From positions 310,001 through 374,000 of the forward strand of contig CANMVD010000001.1 in assembly GCA_947501275.1 (NCBI GenBank): 64,000 nt of DNA, in the 5' to 3' direction. Below, in pieces: positions 16,956 to 25,890 of the stretch. The first letter of the stretch is position 1; each line of letters starts with the position of its first letter. Made by a program: the position numbers and the translations under genes. The notes below the pieces were generated by a model. That model was not told the DNA's origin. It searched no databases and saw only the letters and a list, made by a program, of their open reading frames with translations. This DNA is from an uncultured Tateyamaria sp. GTDB taxonomy: Bacteria; Pseudomonadota; Alphaproteobacteria; Rhodobacterales; Rhodobacteraceae.

Positions 16956-19163
16956 CTACCGATCCGAACCTGACACATTGCGGTTTTCGCGTGTGCTGGG
17001 TTCGCCCACGCTTCCAAGAATGTCACGGACCAGAAACTCGATGATGCCTTCTGTTGTCCGCGGCACGTCGCGTTGTTGCGATCTGGGCTGCGCCTGAGGT
17101 GCGGTTGGCTGGGGTTGATTGAACTGGCTCGCGCCCGCAGGTGCCACCATCGGCAGGGGTGACACAGGCACCCCTTCGTGTACGCGCACCATCGTTTCGC
17201 GCCAGATCTCTGCAGGCAATCCGCCGCCCGTCACACCGGTCAGTGGCGTGTTGTCGTCATAGCCCATCCAGACACCTGCGACGTAGTCGGCTGTGAACCC
17301 GATAAACCACGCATCCCGCGCAGCCTGTGTGGTGCCTGTTTTGCCAGCGGCTTGCCGCCCTTCAAGACGTGCTCGCCCACCCGTGCCCTCGGATACAACT
17401 TTTTCCATCATCCAGATCAATTGCCCTGCAGCGTTTTCCTGAATGACGCGCTCTCCGATTCCTCCACCCGTGCCCATTAAAGGCTCCGTGTCGCCTTTGA
17501 GGCGCAAATTCACCAGCCCGTAAGGCGTAACGGATGAACCGCCATTCAGAATGCCCGCATAGGCCCCTGTCATCTCCAGCAGATTGCTTTCCGACGCACC
17601 AAGCGCCAGCGCTGGCCCAGCAGCCAGATCGCTTTCGATCCCAAATTGGCTGGCCACTTGCCGCACCAGACCACGGCCTACGCTTTCCGACACTTTGACC
17701 GCCGGAATGTTAAGCGAATGCATCAGGGCTTCGGTCAGAGTGACACGGCCCTTGAAGTCATTTGTGTAATTCTTGGGAGACCAAGGGCCCGAGCCGGGAA
17801 TGTCGATGGTCAGCGGCGCGTCTTCGATGGTGTCCAGCGGCGAGTATCCCAGATCCAGGGCTGCCGCATAGACGAACGGCTTGAAGGCCGAGCCCGTCTG
17901 ACGGTTGGCCTGGATGGCGCGGTTAAACACGCCTGACACACGGCTTTCGCGCCCGCCCACCATCGCGCGCACTGCACCATCCGCGCTCATCACGACAATG
18001 GCCGCCTGTGCCTTTGAGCCCTTGCGCACCTTGGTTTCAAAAATCTGGGTCAGCGCATCTTCGGCAGCTTTTTGCAGACGTTGATCCAACGTGGTTGCAA
18101 TAATCACGTCTTCGGTTGTGTTGCGGGTAAAGAACTCAGGCCCCGATGCCATGACCCAATCCGCAAAGTACCCGCCTGCCTTGCGCCGCGCGGCCGGGGA
18201 CAAAACGGCCGGGTTGCTTTGCCACTGCGCAACTTGCGTCGGCGTCAAATAACCTTGCTCGCCCATCAGGCGCAGGATTGTCGCGGCGCGATCTTGGGAT
18301 CGTTGCAGATTTGCCGTCGGCGCCAAAGACGACGGTGCGGTCAAAAGACCTGCAATCATGGCGGCCTGGGCCGCATTCACATCAGCAGCCGGTGTGCCGA
18401 AATAACGTTGTGATGCGGCCTCCGCGCCGTAAGCACCGCCGCCCATATAGGCGCGGTTCATGTAGATCGAAAGAATCTCATCCTTGGAATACTTCGCTTC
18501 CATGGCGAGCGCATAAACAGCCTCTTTGGCCTTGCGGCTGATAGATCCACGGCGACAATCCGAGACATATTCCGCCTCGGATTTCCAGACGGTCGGATCA
18601 AAGGCAACACCCAGACACAACAACTTGGCCGTCTGTTGTGTGATTGTCGAACCGCCATGACCAGAGAGAGGGCCACGCCCTTCGGACAAGTTGATGCGCA
18701 CCGCACTGGCGATACCACGGGGGCTGAGTCCAAAGTGCCGGTAGAACCGTTTGTCTTCTGTCGCGACAATCGCGTTCTTGAGGTCAGGCGACACGCTCTT
18801 GGCTGTCACTGCACCGCCAAACAAGTCTCCACGTCTTGTAAACACAACGCCATTGCGGTCTTCGAGTGTGACAGACCCCCGCGCGCGTCCATCGAGCAAT
18901 TGCTCGAGCTCGGGCAGAGTTGTGTAAAAGTAACCAACCGCCAAACCCAAGGCCAGACATGCCACGGCCGTGACGCGCCAAGTGATTTTCCAGATCAGTC
19001 GCAAAATCCAACGGAACAACCGCACGAATATGTTGCGATTGGGCGCAGGTTTGCGCGCGGCCTTGCGCCGCTTGGTCGCCGGTTTCTTGGCCGGTGCCGT
19101 CTTTTTCTTAGGATACCGGCGATCCGCCACAAGTGGCTTCCTGCCTTTTCGTTGATCACTCAT
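16956..19163 (-). CDS. Penicillin-binding protein 1A (class A, bifunctional)
   Basis: A 735-residue peptidoglycan synthase. After a Lys/Arg/Pro-rich cytoplasmic tail (1-45) and one membrane segment (about 62-80) come a GT51 glycosyltransferase domain with EDKRFYRHFG (Glu136), HGGSTITQQTAKL and RKAKEAVYALAMEAKYSKDEI, and a transpeptidase domain with SAFK (Ser425-Lys428), SLN (483-485) and KTGTTQAARDAWF. The C-terminal tail is Pro/Gln-rich. All catalytic motifs are intact. It is convergent with mlaC and divergent from glnK. Confidence 0.96.
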   Translation of the reverse strand: MSDQRKGRKPLVADRRYPKKKTAPAKKPATKRRKAARKPAPNRNIFVRLFRWILRLIWKITWRVTAVACLALGLAVGYFYTTLPELEQLLDGRARGSVTLEDRNGVVFTRRGDLFGGAVTAKSVSPDLKNAIVATEDKRFYRHFGLSPRGIASAVRINLSEGRGPLSGHGGSTITQQTAKLLCLGVAFDPTVWKSEAEYVSDCRRGSISRKAKEAVYALAMEAKYSKDEILSIYMNRAYMGGGAYGAEAASQRYFGTPAADVNAAQAAMIAGLLTAPSSLAPTANLQRSQDRAATILRLMGEQGYLTPTQVAQWQSNPAVLSPAARRKAGGYFADWVMASGPEFFTRNTTEDVIIATTLDQRLQKAAEDALTQIFETKVRKGSKAQAAIVVMSADGAVRAMVGGRESRVSGVFNRAIQANRQTGSAFKPFVYAAALDLGYSPLDTIEDAPLTIDIPGSGPWSPKNYTNDFKGRVTLTEALMHSLNIPAVKVSESVGRGLVRQVASQFGIESDLAAGPALALGASESNLLEMTGAYAGILNGGSSVTPYGLVNLRLKGDTEPLMGTGGGIGERVIQENAAGQLIWMMEKVVSEGTGGRARLEGRQAAGKTGTTQAARDAWFIGFTADYVAGVWMGYDDNTPLTGVTGGGLPAEIWRETMVRVHEGVPVSPLPMVAPAGASQFNQPQPTAPQAQPRSQQRDVPRTTEGIIEFLVRDILGSVGEPSTRENRNVSGSDR

Positions 19164-19270
19164 TATTGACCTCTGCCCGGCCTTATATTTGGTCCACCTT
19201 ACCGTGTTTCAATCCGTTTGCCACGCCCGGGCCACATACCGCTCACGATTCTTATTTGCCTATTTTTTAG

Positions 19271-19753
<483 letters not shown>

Positions 19754-19782
19754 AAGCCGCTCACGAAGGGAAAACCTGACAA

Positions 19783-21093
19783 ATGAAACTCACAAAATCT
19801 CTTATTGTTGGTGCGGCACTGAGCGCGCTTCCGACATTTGCGCTAGCGCAGGACGCCGCCCCGTCCTTTGACGAAATCGGCCCCTATATCATGACAACCC
19901 TGCTGTTCTGTATGGCAGGTTTCCTCGTCTTCTTCATGGCCGCTGGCTTTGCAATGCTCGAAGGCGGGCTGGTGCGGTCCAAGAACGTCACCATGCAGAT
20001 GACCAAGAACATCGCGCTGTTTTCCATTGCAGCCATCATGTACTGGTTGGTTGGCTTCAACACGATGTATCCCGGTGATTTCAACGGCTTCTTCGCTCTT
20101 GGTGGCGTAACCGTACTGGACCCGGTAGGTGTTGCTGCTGCGGATGCAGCGTTGGATTATGCATCCGTTGGTTCAGACTTCTTCTTCCAACTGGTGTTTG
20201 TTGCTGCAACCGCGTCGATTGTGTCCGGTGCCGTAGCGGAGCGGATCAAACTGTGGCCGTTCCTGATATTCGTCATTGTTCTGACCGGTATCATGTATCC
20301 GATTTCCGGTTCGTGGAAATGGGGCGGCGGCTGGTTGGATGCCATGGGCTTCCAGGACTTTGCCGGTTCGACCGTGGTTCACTCGGTAGGTGGCTGGGCT
20401 GCTCTGGCGGGTGTCATCGTGCTTGGCCCGCGTTTGGGCAAATACAAGGACGGCAAGACCAACCCGATGCCCGGTTCTAACCTGGCGCTGGCCACATTGG
20501 GCACGTTTATCCTGTGGCTCGGTTGGTTCGGCTTTAACGGCGGCTCGCAATTGGCAATGGGCACGGTGGGTGACGTCTCTGACGTGTCACGTATCTTTGC
20601 CAACACCAACATGGCAGCAGCAGCCGGTGCCGTGACAGCGCTGATCCTAAGCCAAGTGATGTACAAGAAACCTGACCTGACAATGGTGCTGAACGGCGCA
20701 CTGGCTGGCCTTGTTTCTATCACGGCAGAGCCCCTGGCGCCTTCGCTGTTTGGCGCTTTGTGGATTGGTGCAGTTGGTGGCGTGATCGTGGTGCTGACCA
20801 TTCCTATGCTGGACAAGTTCAAGCTCGATGACGTGGTTGGTGCCATCCCGGTCCACCTCTTTGCAGGGATCTGGGGCACCATTGCAGTTGTGTTTTACAA
20901 CTCCGACGCGTCCTTTATCACGCAGATCACAGGCATCATTGCTTACGGCGTGTTCACCTTTGTCGCATCGCTGGTTCTATGGTTCATCCTCAAAGCTGTG
21001 ATGGGCATCCGTGTCAGCGAAGAGGACGAAATCAACGGTCTCGATATGTCCGAAATGGGCATGGAAGCCTATCCAGAATTTTCAAAGGGCTGA
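19783..21093 (+). CDS. amtB: Ammonium transporter
   Basis: A 436-residue Amt/Rh channel. A cleavable signal peptide (to about residue 23, ALAQ) precedes eleven membrane segments. Signatures include FFMAAGFAMLEGGLVRSKN, DFAGSTVVHSVGGWAALAG with the first pore His, and LFAGIWGTIAVVF with the second pore His. It conducts ammonium under nitrogen limitation and is blocked by GlnK. It forms a classic glnK-amtB operon ending in a strong terminator at 21125. Confidence 0.96.
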   Translation: MKLTKSLIVGAALSALPTFALAQDAAPSFDEIGPYIMTTLLFCMAGFLVFFMAAGFAMLEGGLVRSKNVTMQMTKNIALFSIAAIMYWLVGFNTMYPGDFNGFFALGGVTVLDPVGVAAADAALDYASVGSDFFFQLVFVAATASIVSGAVAERIKLWPFLIFVIVLTGIMYPISGSWKWGGGWLDAMGFQDFAGSTVVHSVGGWAALAGVIVLGPRLGKYKDGKTNPMPGSNLALATLGTFILWLGWFGFNGGSQLAMGTVGDVSDVSRIFANTNMAAAAGAVTALILSQVMYKKPDLTMVLNGALAGLVSITAEPLAPSLFGALWIGAVGGVIVVLTIPMLDKFKLDDVVGAIPVHLFAGIWGTIAVVFYNSDASFITQITGIIAYGVFTFVASLVLWFILKAVMGIRVSEEDEINGLDMSEMGMEAYPEFSKG

Positions 21094-21124
21094 GCCCCTT
21101 CCTCTCGGACCTGAGAAACTACCT

Positions 21125-21151
21125 AACCGGGCGTTCGCGCCCGGTTTTTTT
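21125..21151 (+). terminator. Rho-independent terminator of glnK-amtB
   Basis: Perfect 9-bp stem AACCGGGCG (21125-21133) / CGCCCGGTT (21138-21146) closed by a TTCG tetraloop and followed by a run of seven T (21145-21151). It begins 31 bases after the amtB stop. Confidence 0.95.
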
Positions 21152-21221
21152 GTGCCAATCTGGTGTTTTCATTGATCGGCCCTCAGATCAGGGCAGCATA
21201 TCAGTCCACACCAATAAGATA

Positions 21222-22403
21222 TCAGACACCGGCCGCAACAATCGCCTTGGCCAGAATCGGAATTGTCTCTGCATTCAGGCCCGCGATGTTCATACGACTG
21301 TCGCCGACCATATAGATCCCGCTGTCTTCTCGCATCTTCGCCACCATTTCTGGCGACGTTCCCAGACGGGAAAACATACCGCGATGTTGCGCAAGAAAGC
21401 CAAACCGGTTCGACCCGGATTGAGCCTCCAGCTCTTTGGCCAAAGCTTCACGTAGCGTGAGCATGCCTGTGCGCATGTCTTCCAGTTCGGCCATCCAGTC
21501 CGCACGCAGCTCATCATCGTTCAGAATTATCGTGACCAGCCGTGCACCATGATCCGGTGGAAAGGAATAATTTTGACGATTGAGAAAAGACAACGACCCC
21601 TGAGCCAATGCCTTGTCGGTCCCGGCTGCCGTCATCATCAATATGCCGGTGCGTTCGCGGTAGATGCCAAAGTTCTTGGAGCAGGACGCCGCGATCAGGC
21701 ACTCCGGCACACCGGCCGCGACAGCGCGCGTGGCAGCGGCGTCGGCTTCGACCCCGTCGCCAAAGCCCTGATAGGCAATGTCGATCATGGGCATCGCGCC
21801 AGTATCGTTCAGAACCGTGATTACGTCCGCCCATTGCGGGCCCGTCAGATTGGCCCCGGTGGGGTTGTGACAACACCCGTGCAACAGGATGACATCACCC
21901 TTCTGGGCCGTTTTCAAATCGGCCATCATCCCGTCAAAATCGACACCGCGCGTGTCGGCGTCAAAATAGCGATACGGCACCATCTCCATCCCCAAATAAG
22001 CAAGGATCGACAAATGGTTTGGCCATGTCGGGTCAGAGACAAAGACCCGCGCGCTCGGATTGCTCATCCGGATCAGCTCAAACGCCTGCCGCACGGCGCC
22101 TGTGCCGCCGGGTGTCGCGACCGAAGACACGTGCGCGCGCGGGACCGCGTCCCCGAGCACCAGTTGCACCATCGCATCATTGAAATCGGGCGCCCCTGCC
22201 AGACCCACATAGCTTTTGGTGGTCTGCTCCGTCCAAAGCCGCTGCTCAGCGGTTTTGATGGCGCGCATGATGGGTGTGTTGCCGCTGGCGTCCTTGTACA
22301 CACCGACACCCAGATCCACCTTTTTGGCCCGTGGGTCATCGCGGTACATCTGCATGAGCGCAAGGATGGCGTCGGATTTCTGGGCTTTGAGGTTCTCGAA
22401 CAT
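21222..22403 (-). CDS. Aspartate/aromatic-amino-acid aminotransferase (class I)
   Basis: A 393-residue PLP enzyme of the AspC/TyrB subgroup. It has the HNPTG motif at 179-183, Asp208 and Tyr211 (IDIAYQGFGDG), Schiff-base Lys243 in SCSKNFGIYRERTG, and a C-terminal Arg in GDSRMNIAG. It begins MFENLKAQKSDAILALMQMY, exactly as in this subgroup, so ATG at 22403 is preferred to an upstream start. It interconverts aspartate or aromatic amino acids with their keto acids. The start overlaps the sseA stop by one base, forming a two-gene sulfur/amino-acid operon. Confidence 0.94.
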   Translation of the reverse strand: MFENLKAQKSDAILALMQMYRDDPRAKKVDLGVGVYKDASGNTPIMRAIKTAEQRLWTEQTTKSYVGLAGAPDFNDAMVQLVLGDAVPRAHVSSVATPGGTGAVRQAFELIRMSNPSARVFVSDPTWPNHLSILAYLGMEMVPYRYFDADTRGVDFDGMMADLKTAQKGDVILLHGCCHNPTGANLTGPQWADVITVLNDTGAMPMIDIAYQGFGDGVEADAAATRAVAAGVPECLIAASCSKNFGIYRERTGILMMTAAGTDKALAQGSLSFLNRQNYSFPPDHGARLVTIILNDDELRADWMAELEDMRTGMLTLREALAKELEAQSGSNRFGFLAQHRGMFSRLGTSPEMVAKMREDSGIYMVGDSRMNIAGLNAETIPILAKAIVAAGV

Positions 22404-23257
22404 CAGGCGTCTCCGGTGGCAACTGGCACGGTGGGGAACATGCCCCATTCCGCCCAACTTCCATCATATAGGGACCAGTTGTCGTGGCCGATACGCTCAA
22501 GCGCCAGCCCGAGAATGGCCGCTGTTATACCCGATCCGCAACTGGTGATGATTGGCTTGGTCAGATCAACCCCGGCTGCCGTAAAGATGGCGCGGGCGTC
22601 ATTCGTTGATTTCAATGTTTTGTCAGGGTTGAGCAGGTCAGTATAGGGAACATTGCGCGCTCCTGGAATGTGACCCGCGCGCAATCCCTCACGCGGCTCT
22701 GGTGCCTCTCCGCGAAAACGGGCAGTCGCCCGCGCGTCCACAATCTGTGTGCTGCCCAGTTTCGAAGCGTGGCTGACTTGCGTTACATCCCGCACCATCT
22801 GATTTTGGAAACGAGCGGTCAGGTGACGATCGCGAATGACAGGCTCCATATCCTCGACGGGGTGGCCTTCGGCTTGCCATTTGGGCAAACCCCCATCCAG
22901 AACGGCAACGTCCGCATGCCCCATAAGACGGAACAGCCACCAGACCCTTGGCGCAGACAAAATCCCGGCACCGTCATAGACAACAACCTGATGGCCATCG
23001 CCCACACCCATTGCCCGCATACGTGACATGAACTTCTCCGGCGGCGGCGCCATGTGGGGCAGATCTGAACGCTGATCACTGATCTCGTCGATATCAAAGA
23101 AACGTGCACCGGGAATGTGTGCGGCGGCATACTCCGCCTTGGGGTCACGTCCGGCATCAGGCAGATACCAAGAGGCGTCCAACACCCGCAGATCAGGATC
23201 CTTCAGGTGCTGGGCCAGCCAGTCTGTTGAAACGAGGGTGCGTGGATCATCGGACAT
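22403..23257 (-). CDS. sseA: 3-Mercaptopyruvate sulfurtransferase
   Basis: A 284-residue tandem-rhodanese enzyme. The active loop CGSGITAA in the C-terminal domain is the mercaptopyruvate-specific CG(S/T)G(V/I)TA form rather than the rhodanese CRKG form. The inactive N-terminal domain shows VVYDGAGILSAPRVWWLF. It transfers sulfur from 3-mercaptopyruvate to thiols or cyanide; the downstream aminotransferase could supply 3-mercaptopyruvate from cysteine, a sensible operon. ATG at 23257 has GAAGGGAA upstream. Confidence 0.93.
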   Translation of the reverse strand: MSDDPRTLVSTDWLAQHLKDPDLRVLDASWYLPDAGRDPKAEYAAAHIPGARFFDIDEISDQRSDLPHMAPPPEKFMSRMRAMGVGDGHQVVVYDGAGILSAPRVWWLFRLMGHADVAVLDGGLPKWQAEGHPVEDMEPVIRDRHLTARFQNQMVRDVTQVSHASKLGSTQIVDARATARFRGEAPEPREGLRAGHIPGARNVPYTDLLNPDKTLKSTNDARAIFTAAGVDLTKPIITSCGSGITAAILGLALERIGHDNWSLYDGSWAEWGMFPTVPVATGDA

Positions 23258-23284
23258 TGGATGTGTTCCCTTCGGGTCATGCAC

Positions 23285-23329
23285 AACGCCCTTGGGTTAA
23301 CGCCGCTGGTGTTTGCGTTCAAGGGCGTT
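23285..23329. repeat. 10-bp perfect inverted repeat upstream of sseA
   Basis: AACGCCCTTG (23285-23294) is repeated in inverse as CAAGGGCGTT (23320-23329) with a 25-base spacer, in the 201-base gap between smpB and sseA. It starts 28 bases before the sseA start codon on the minus strand, so it may be an operator or a leader stem-loop. No T-tract follows in either direction. The remainder of the gap shows nothing recognisable and no tmRNA gene. Confidence 0.5.
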
Positions 23330-23458
23330 TCAAAGAGGAACACAGGCGAAATGGCACCTGATTCAGGGAATCAGGAAGCGCTGTTTTAGCTGGATTGGTG
23401 AGCTTGCAACCGCAACAATTGCCTGGAGACCCAACACGCGGGGCTTGGAGGACGCGCG

Positions 23459-23932
23459 TCAGCCTTGTTTGAGCAATCGCTGCTTTTGTCGGCCCCAGTC
23501 ACGCTTGGCAGACGTATCACGTTTGTCGTGGTTCTTTTTGCCCTTGGCGATGCCGATTTTGATCTTCGCCATACCTTTGTGGTTAAAGTACAGCACCAGC
23601 GGCACTAGGGTCATGCCCTTGCGCTGCGTGGCGTTCCACAAATCCCCAAGCTGTTTGCGACTGACAAGCAATTTGCGCTTGCGCCGTTCCTCGTGCTTGA
23701 ACGACTTGGCTTGTGCGTATGGCGCGATGTAGCTGTTCACCAACCACAATTCACCATCGTCCACATGCGCATAGCTTTCAGCGATGTTGGCACCACCTGC
23801 GCGCAGGGACTTCACTTCCGACCCTTCGAGGATGATACCGCATTCGATATCGTCTTCGATCGCATAGTCGAAACGCGCGCGCCGGTTCTCGGCGGCGATT
23901 TTGTAGTTGGGATCAGATTTACCTTGGGCCAT
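23459..23932 (-). CDS. smpB: SsrA-binding protein SmpB
   Basis: A 157-residue partner of tmRNA in trans-translation, rescuing stalled ribosomes. Conserved blocks are [46 protein letters not shown]-like [12 protein letters not shown], and a basic tail [23 protein letters not shown] at 23932 ([17 protein letters not shown]) fits family starts. The ssrA gene itself was not found nearby. Confidence 0.96.
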   Translation of the reverse strand: MAQGKSDPNYKIAAENRRARFDYAIEDDIECGIILEGSEVKSLRAGGANIAESYAHVDDGELWLVNSYIAPYAQAKSFKHEERRKRKLLVSRKQLGDLWNATQRKGMTLVPLVLYFNHKGMAKIKIGIAKGKKNHDKRDTSAKRDWGRQKQRLLKQG

Positions 23933-24031
23933 GGGGTTGGGATGTAGGGCGCGAGGAAAGGGCACGCAAGGGGTTCACCGAATCTCAAACCTCTGATGTA
24001 AAGGTGCGGGGGCATCAACTGGGGATGTCGA

Positions 24032-24706
24032 ATGAGACGGTTTTGGTTCGGGCTTTTGGCCCTTTTTGCCCTCGTGGCCTGCGGAGAGCCTGTGCCCCGC
24101 GACGGGCAGGCGCGCATCATGGCGATGGGTGACAGTTTGCTGGCGTGGCATTCTGGCTCCGGTCAATCCATTTCACATGCACTCGAAGCACAACTTGGTA
24201 CGGTTGTTGTGGATCGTTCGGTTGTGGGGGCCCAATACCTCTATCCGTTGCCCATCAGTGGCAGCCTCGGTCTGCGGATTGAGCGCCAATACGTGGCGGG
24301 CGCGTGGGATTGGGTGATCCTGAACGGGGGCGGCAACGACCTGTGGCTCGGATGTGGCTGCAGCAAGTGCACTGCAAAGCTTGATCGCCTGGTGTCTGAG
24401 GACGGAACCCAGGGAGAGATACCAGAACTGGTCGCACGTATACGGGCCGGCGGCGCCAAAATTGCGTATTTGGGATATTTGCGCACGCCCGGCGTCAGAT
24501 CCCCCGTTGAACACTGTGCCGCTTATGGCGCAGCACTCGAGGGACGGATCGCGCAGATGGCAGCGCGGGACAACGGCGTTGTATTTTTGTCCAATGCCGA
24601 TCTAGTCCCGAACGGAGATCGCAGTTTTCATGACGTCGACCGCATCCACCCCTCGCCAAAAGGAAGCGCGGCAATTGCGGCGCGGATTGCACAGGTGATC
24701 AAGTAA
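24032..24706 (+). CDS. SGNH/GDSL-family hydrolase lipoprotein
   Basis: A 224-residue predicted lipoprotein (lipobox LVAC, Cys17) carrying an SGNH esterase fold: block I IMAMGDSLLAWH with Ser35, the GGND-like NGGGNDLW block III, and block V DVDRIHPSPKG with the Asp-x-x-His pair. Family members deacylate lipids, glycans or thioesters in the envelope. A CGCSKC cluster (about residue 105-110) is an unusual insertion. The following 224 bases to 24930 contain no gene. Confidence 0.85.
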   Translation: MRRFWFGLLALFALVACGEPVPRDGQARIMAMGDSLLAWHSGSGQSISHALEAQLGTVVVDRSVVGAQYLYPLPISGSLGLRIERQYVAGAWDWVILNGGGNDLWLGCGCSKCTAKLDRLVSEDGTQGEIPELVARIRAGGAKIAYLGYLRTPGVRSPVEHCAAYGAALEGRIAQMAARDNGVVFLSNADLVPNGDRSFHDVDRIHPSPKGSAAIAARIAQVIK

Positions 24707-24930
24707 TCAAGCCAAGTCGCGCAACGCACCGGGGGGCGTTTGTTGGCGCAGCGCAGACGCTGGCCCCGGTCAATTCCATGAGCGCGCGCTGCGGTTTAGG
24801 GATTTGGTACACTGATGGCGTGCGGGCTGTGTGTTCGCAATTGATTTGCTTGGCCTGGGTTGCAGAGCTAGGGCAGCGCCGAAGACGTGTTGCCCCTTAG
24901 GGGACAATCAACGGCTATCCGGCAAAACCG

Positions 24931-25749
24931 TCAGTCCCCGAGCTTTTTGTGAACCTCGTCCAGGTCAATCTCGGCAATTGGCATCTTGTTGCCGGGGTTT
25001 TCGAAGTCATACTTGAAAACGTCGAAGTCGCGTTTGTAGATTTCGTAGACCAGATGCATCGACAGATCGTCGAAGTAGTCCTCAACAGGATGGGCACGCT
25101 TGGGGCCATGCCCCTCGCTTTCATTAAAGCGCGGAACTGATGTCAGATCGACTGACTTCGGCGTTTCAAGTGAAGACATCACATCGGCCATGCCCTCATT
25201 GAACTTTTCGGTCCAAATGATCTTGTCGTAACGACCACCGTTCACAATGAATGTGCTCACATGACCCGACATGGCAGACCAATGGATATCCGGCTCCATC
25301 GGGCGACGCCAACGGATCGTGTCACGCGCAAACAGCAGAAACCTGCGAAAAGACTGGATCTGGTCGAACTCGTCCTTGCCATCATCGCCGCCAACTTCGA
25401 TCCCGTATTTCTGGATCAGCATCGGAACAAGGTTGCCCCGGTAGCGCTTGCCGTTACGCTGAATGCCGCAAATTTTGTCAAAAAAGGAACTCAGGATGCG
25501 GGTGTAAGGATTGCGTACGCAGGTAAAGGCATATGAACTGTGCGCTTTGACGTTTTCCGTGATCACAGGCTGGCTGTTTTCCAGTGCCCATTTGTGCATC
25601 CCGCCTTGGGCGTCATGGATGTCACCATCAAAGAATTCGCCGTGGTCGGAATAGTACATGATCTGGCCGATTGTCGAGCACGCACACTTGGGCACCACAC
25701 GGTACACAACGCTTTCGCTTTCGGTCATCCAAGTGCCGGGAAATCCCAT
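24931..25749 (-). CDS. Sulfotransferase family 2 protein
   Basis: A 272-residue PAPS-dependent sulfotransferase homologue. The 5'-phosphosulfate-binding loop is PKCACSTIG at about 20-28, corresponding to the PKxGxT/S motif, and the 3'-phosphate-binding region is VRNPYTRILSSFFDKI at about 78-93. It resembles carbohydrate sulfotransferases (chondroitin/heparan type). Divergent by 141 bases from a GT14 glycosyltransferase gene, which suggests joint work on a sulfated surface glycan. No signal peptide; probably cytoplasmic. Confidence 0.85.
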   Translation of the reverse strand: MGFPGTWMTESESVVYRVVPKCACSTIGQIMYYSDHGEFFDGDIHDAQGGMHKWALENSQPVITENVKAHSSYAFTCVRNPYTRILSSFFDKICGIQRNGKRYRGNLVPMLIQKYGIEVGGDDGKDEFDQIQSFRRFLLFARDTIRWRRPMEPDIHWSAMSGHVSTFIVNGGRYDKIIWTEKFNEGMADVMSSLETPKSVDLTSVPRFNESEGHGPKRAHPVEDYFDDLSMHLVYEIYKRDFDVFKYDFENPGNKMPIAEIDLDEVHKKLGD

Positions 25750-25890
25750 ACTGCTCGCCCCTGTTACACGACCACGTCGAAGCGCGGTTTACCTTAACGT
25801 CAAAAAACCAAAGAAATCTTGTTTATTCAATCTCTCCTTAGCCCTATCTACGTAAACAATTCGAAGTAAAGAGGCAGTTAAGTTTCCAAA

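Noticed and set aside
23258-23458. Possible tmRNA (ssrA) next to smpB
   Set aside because: No CCA-type acceptor, tag-peptide frame ending in alanines or long pairing of ends could be found in this gap.
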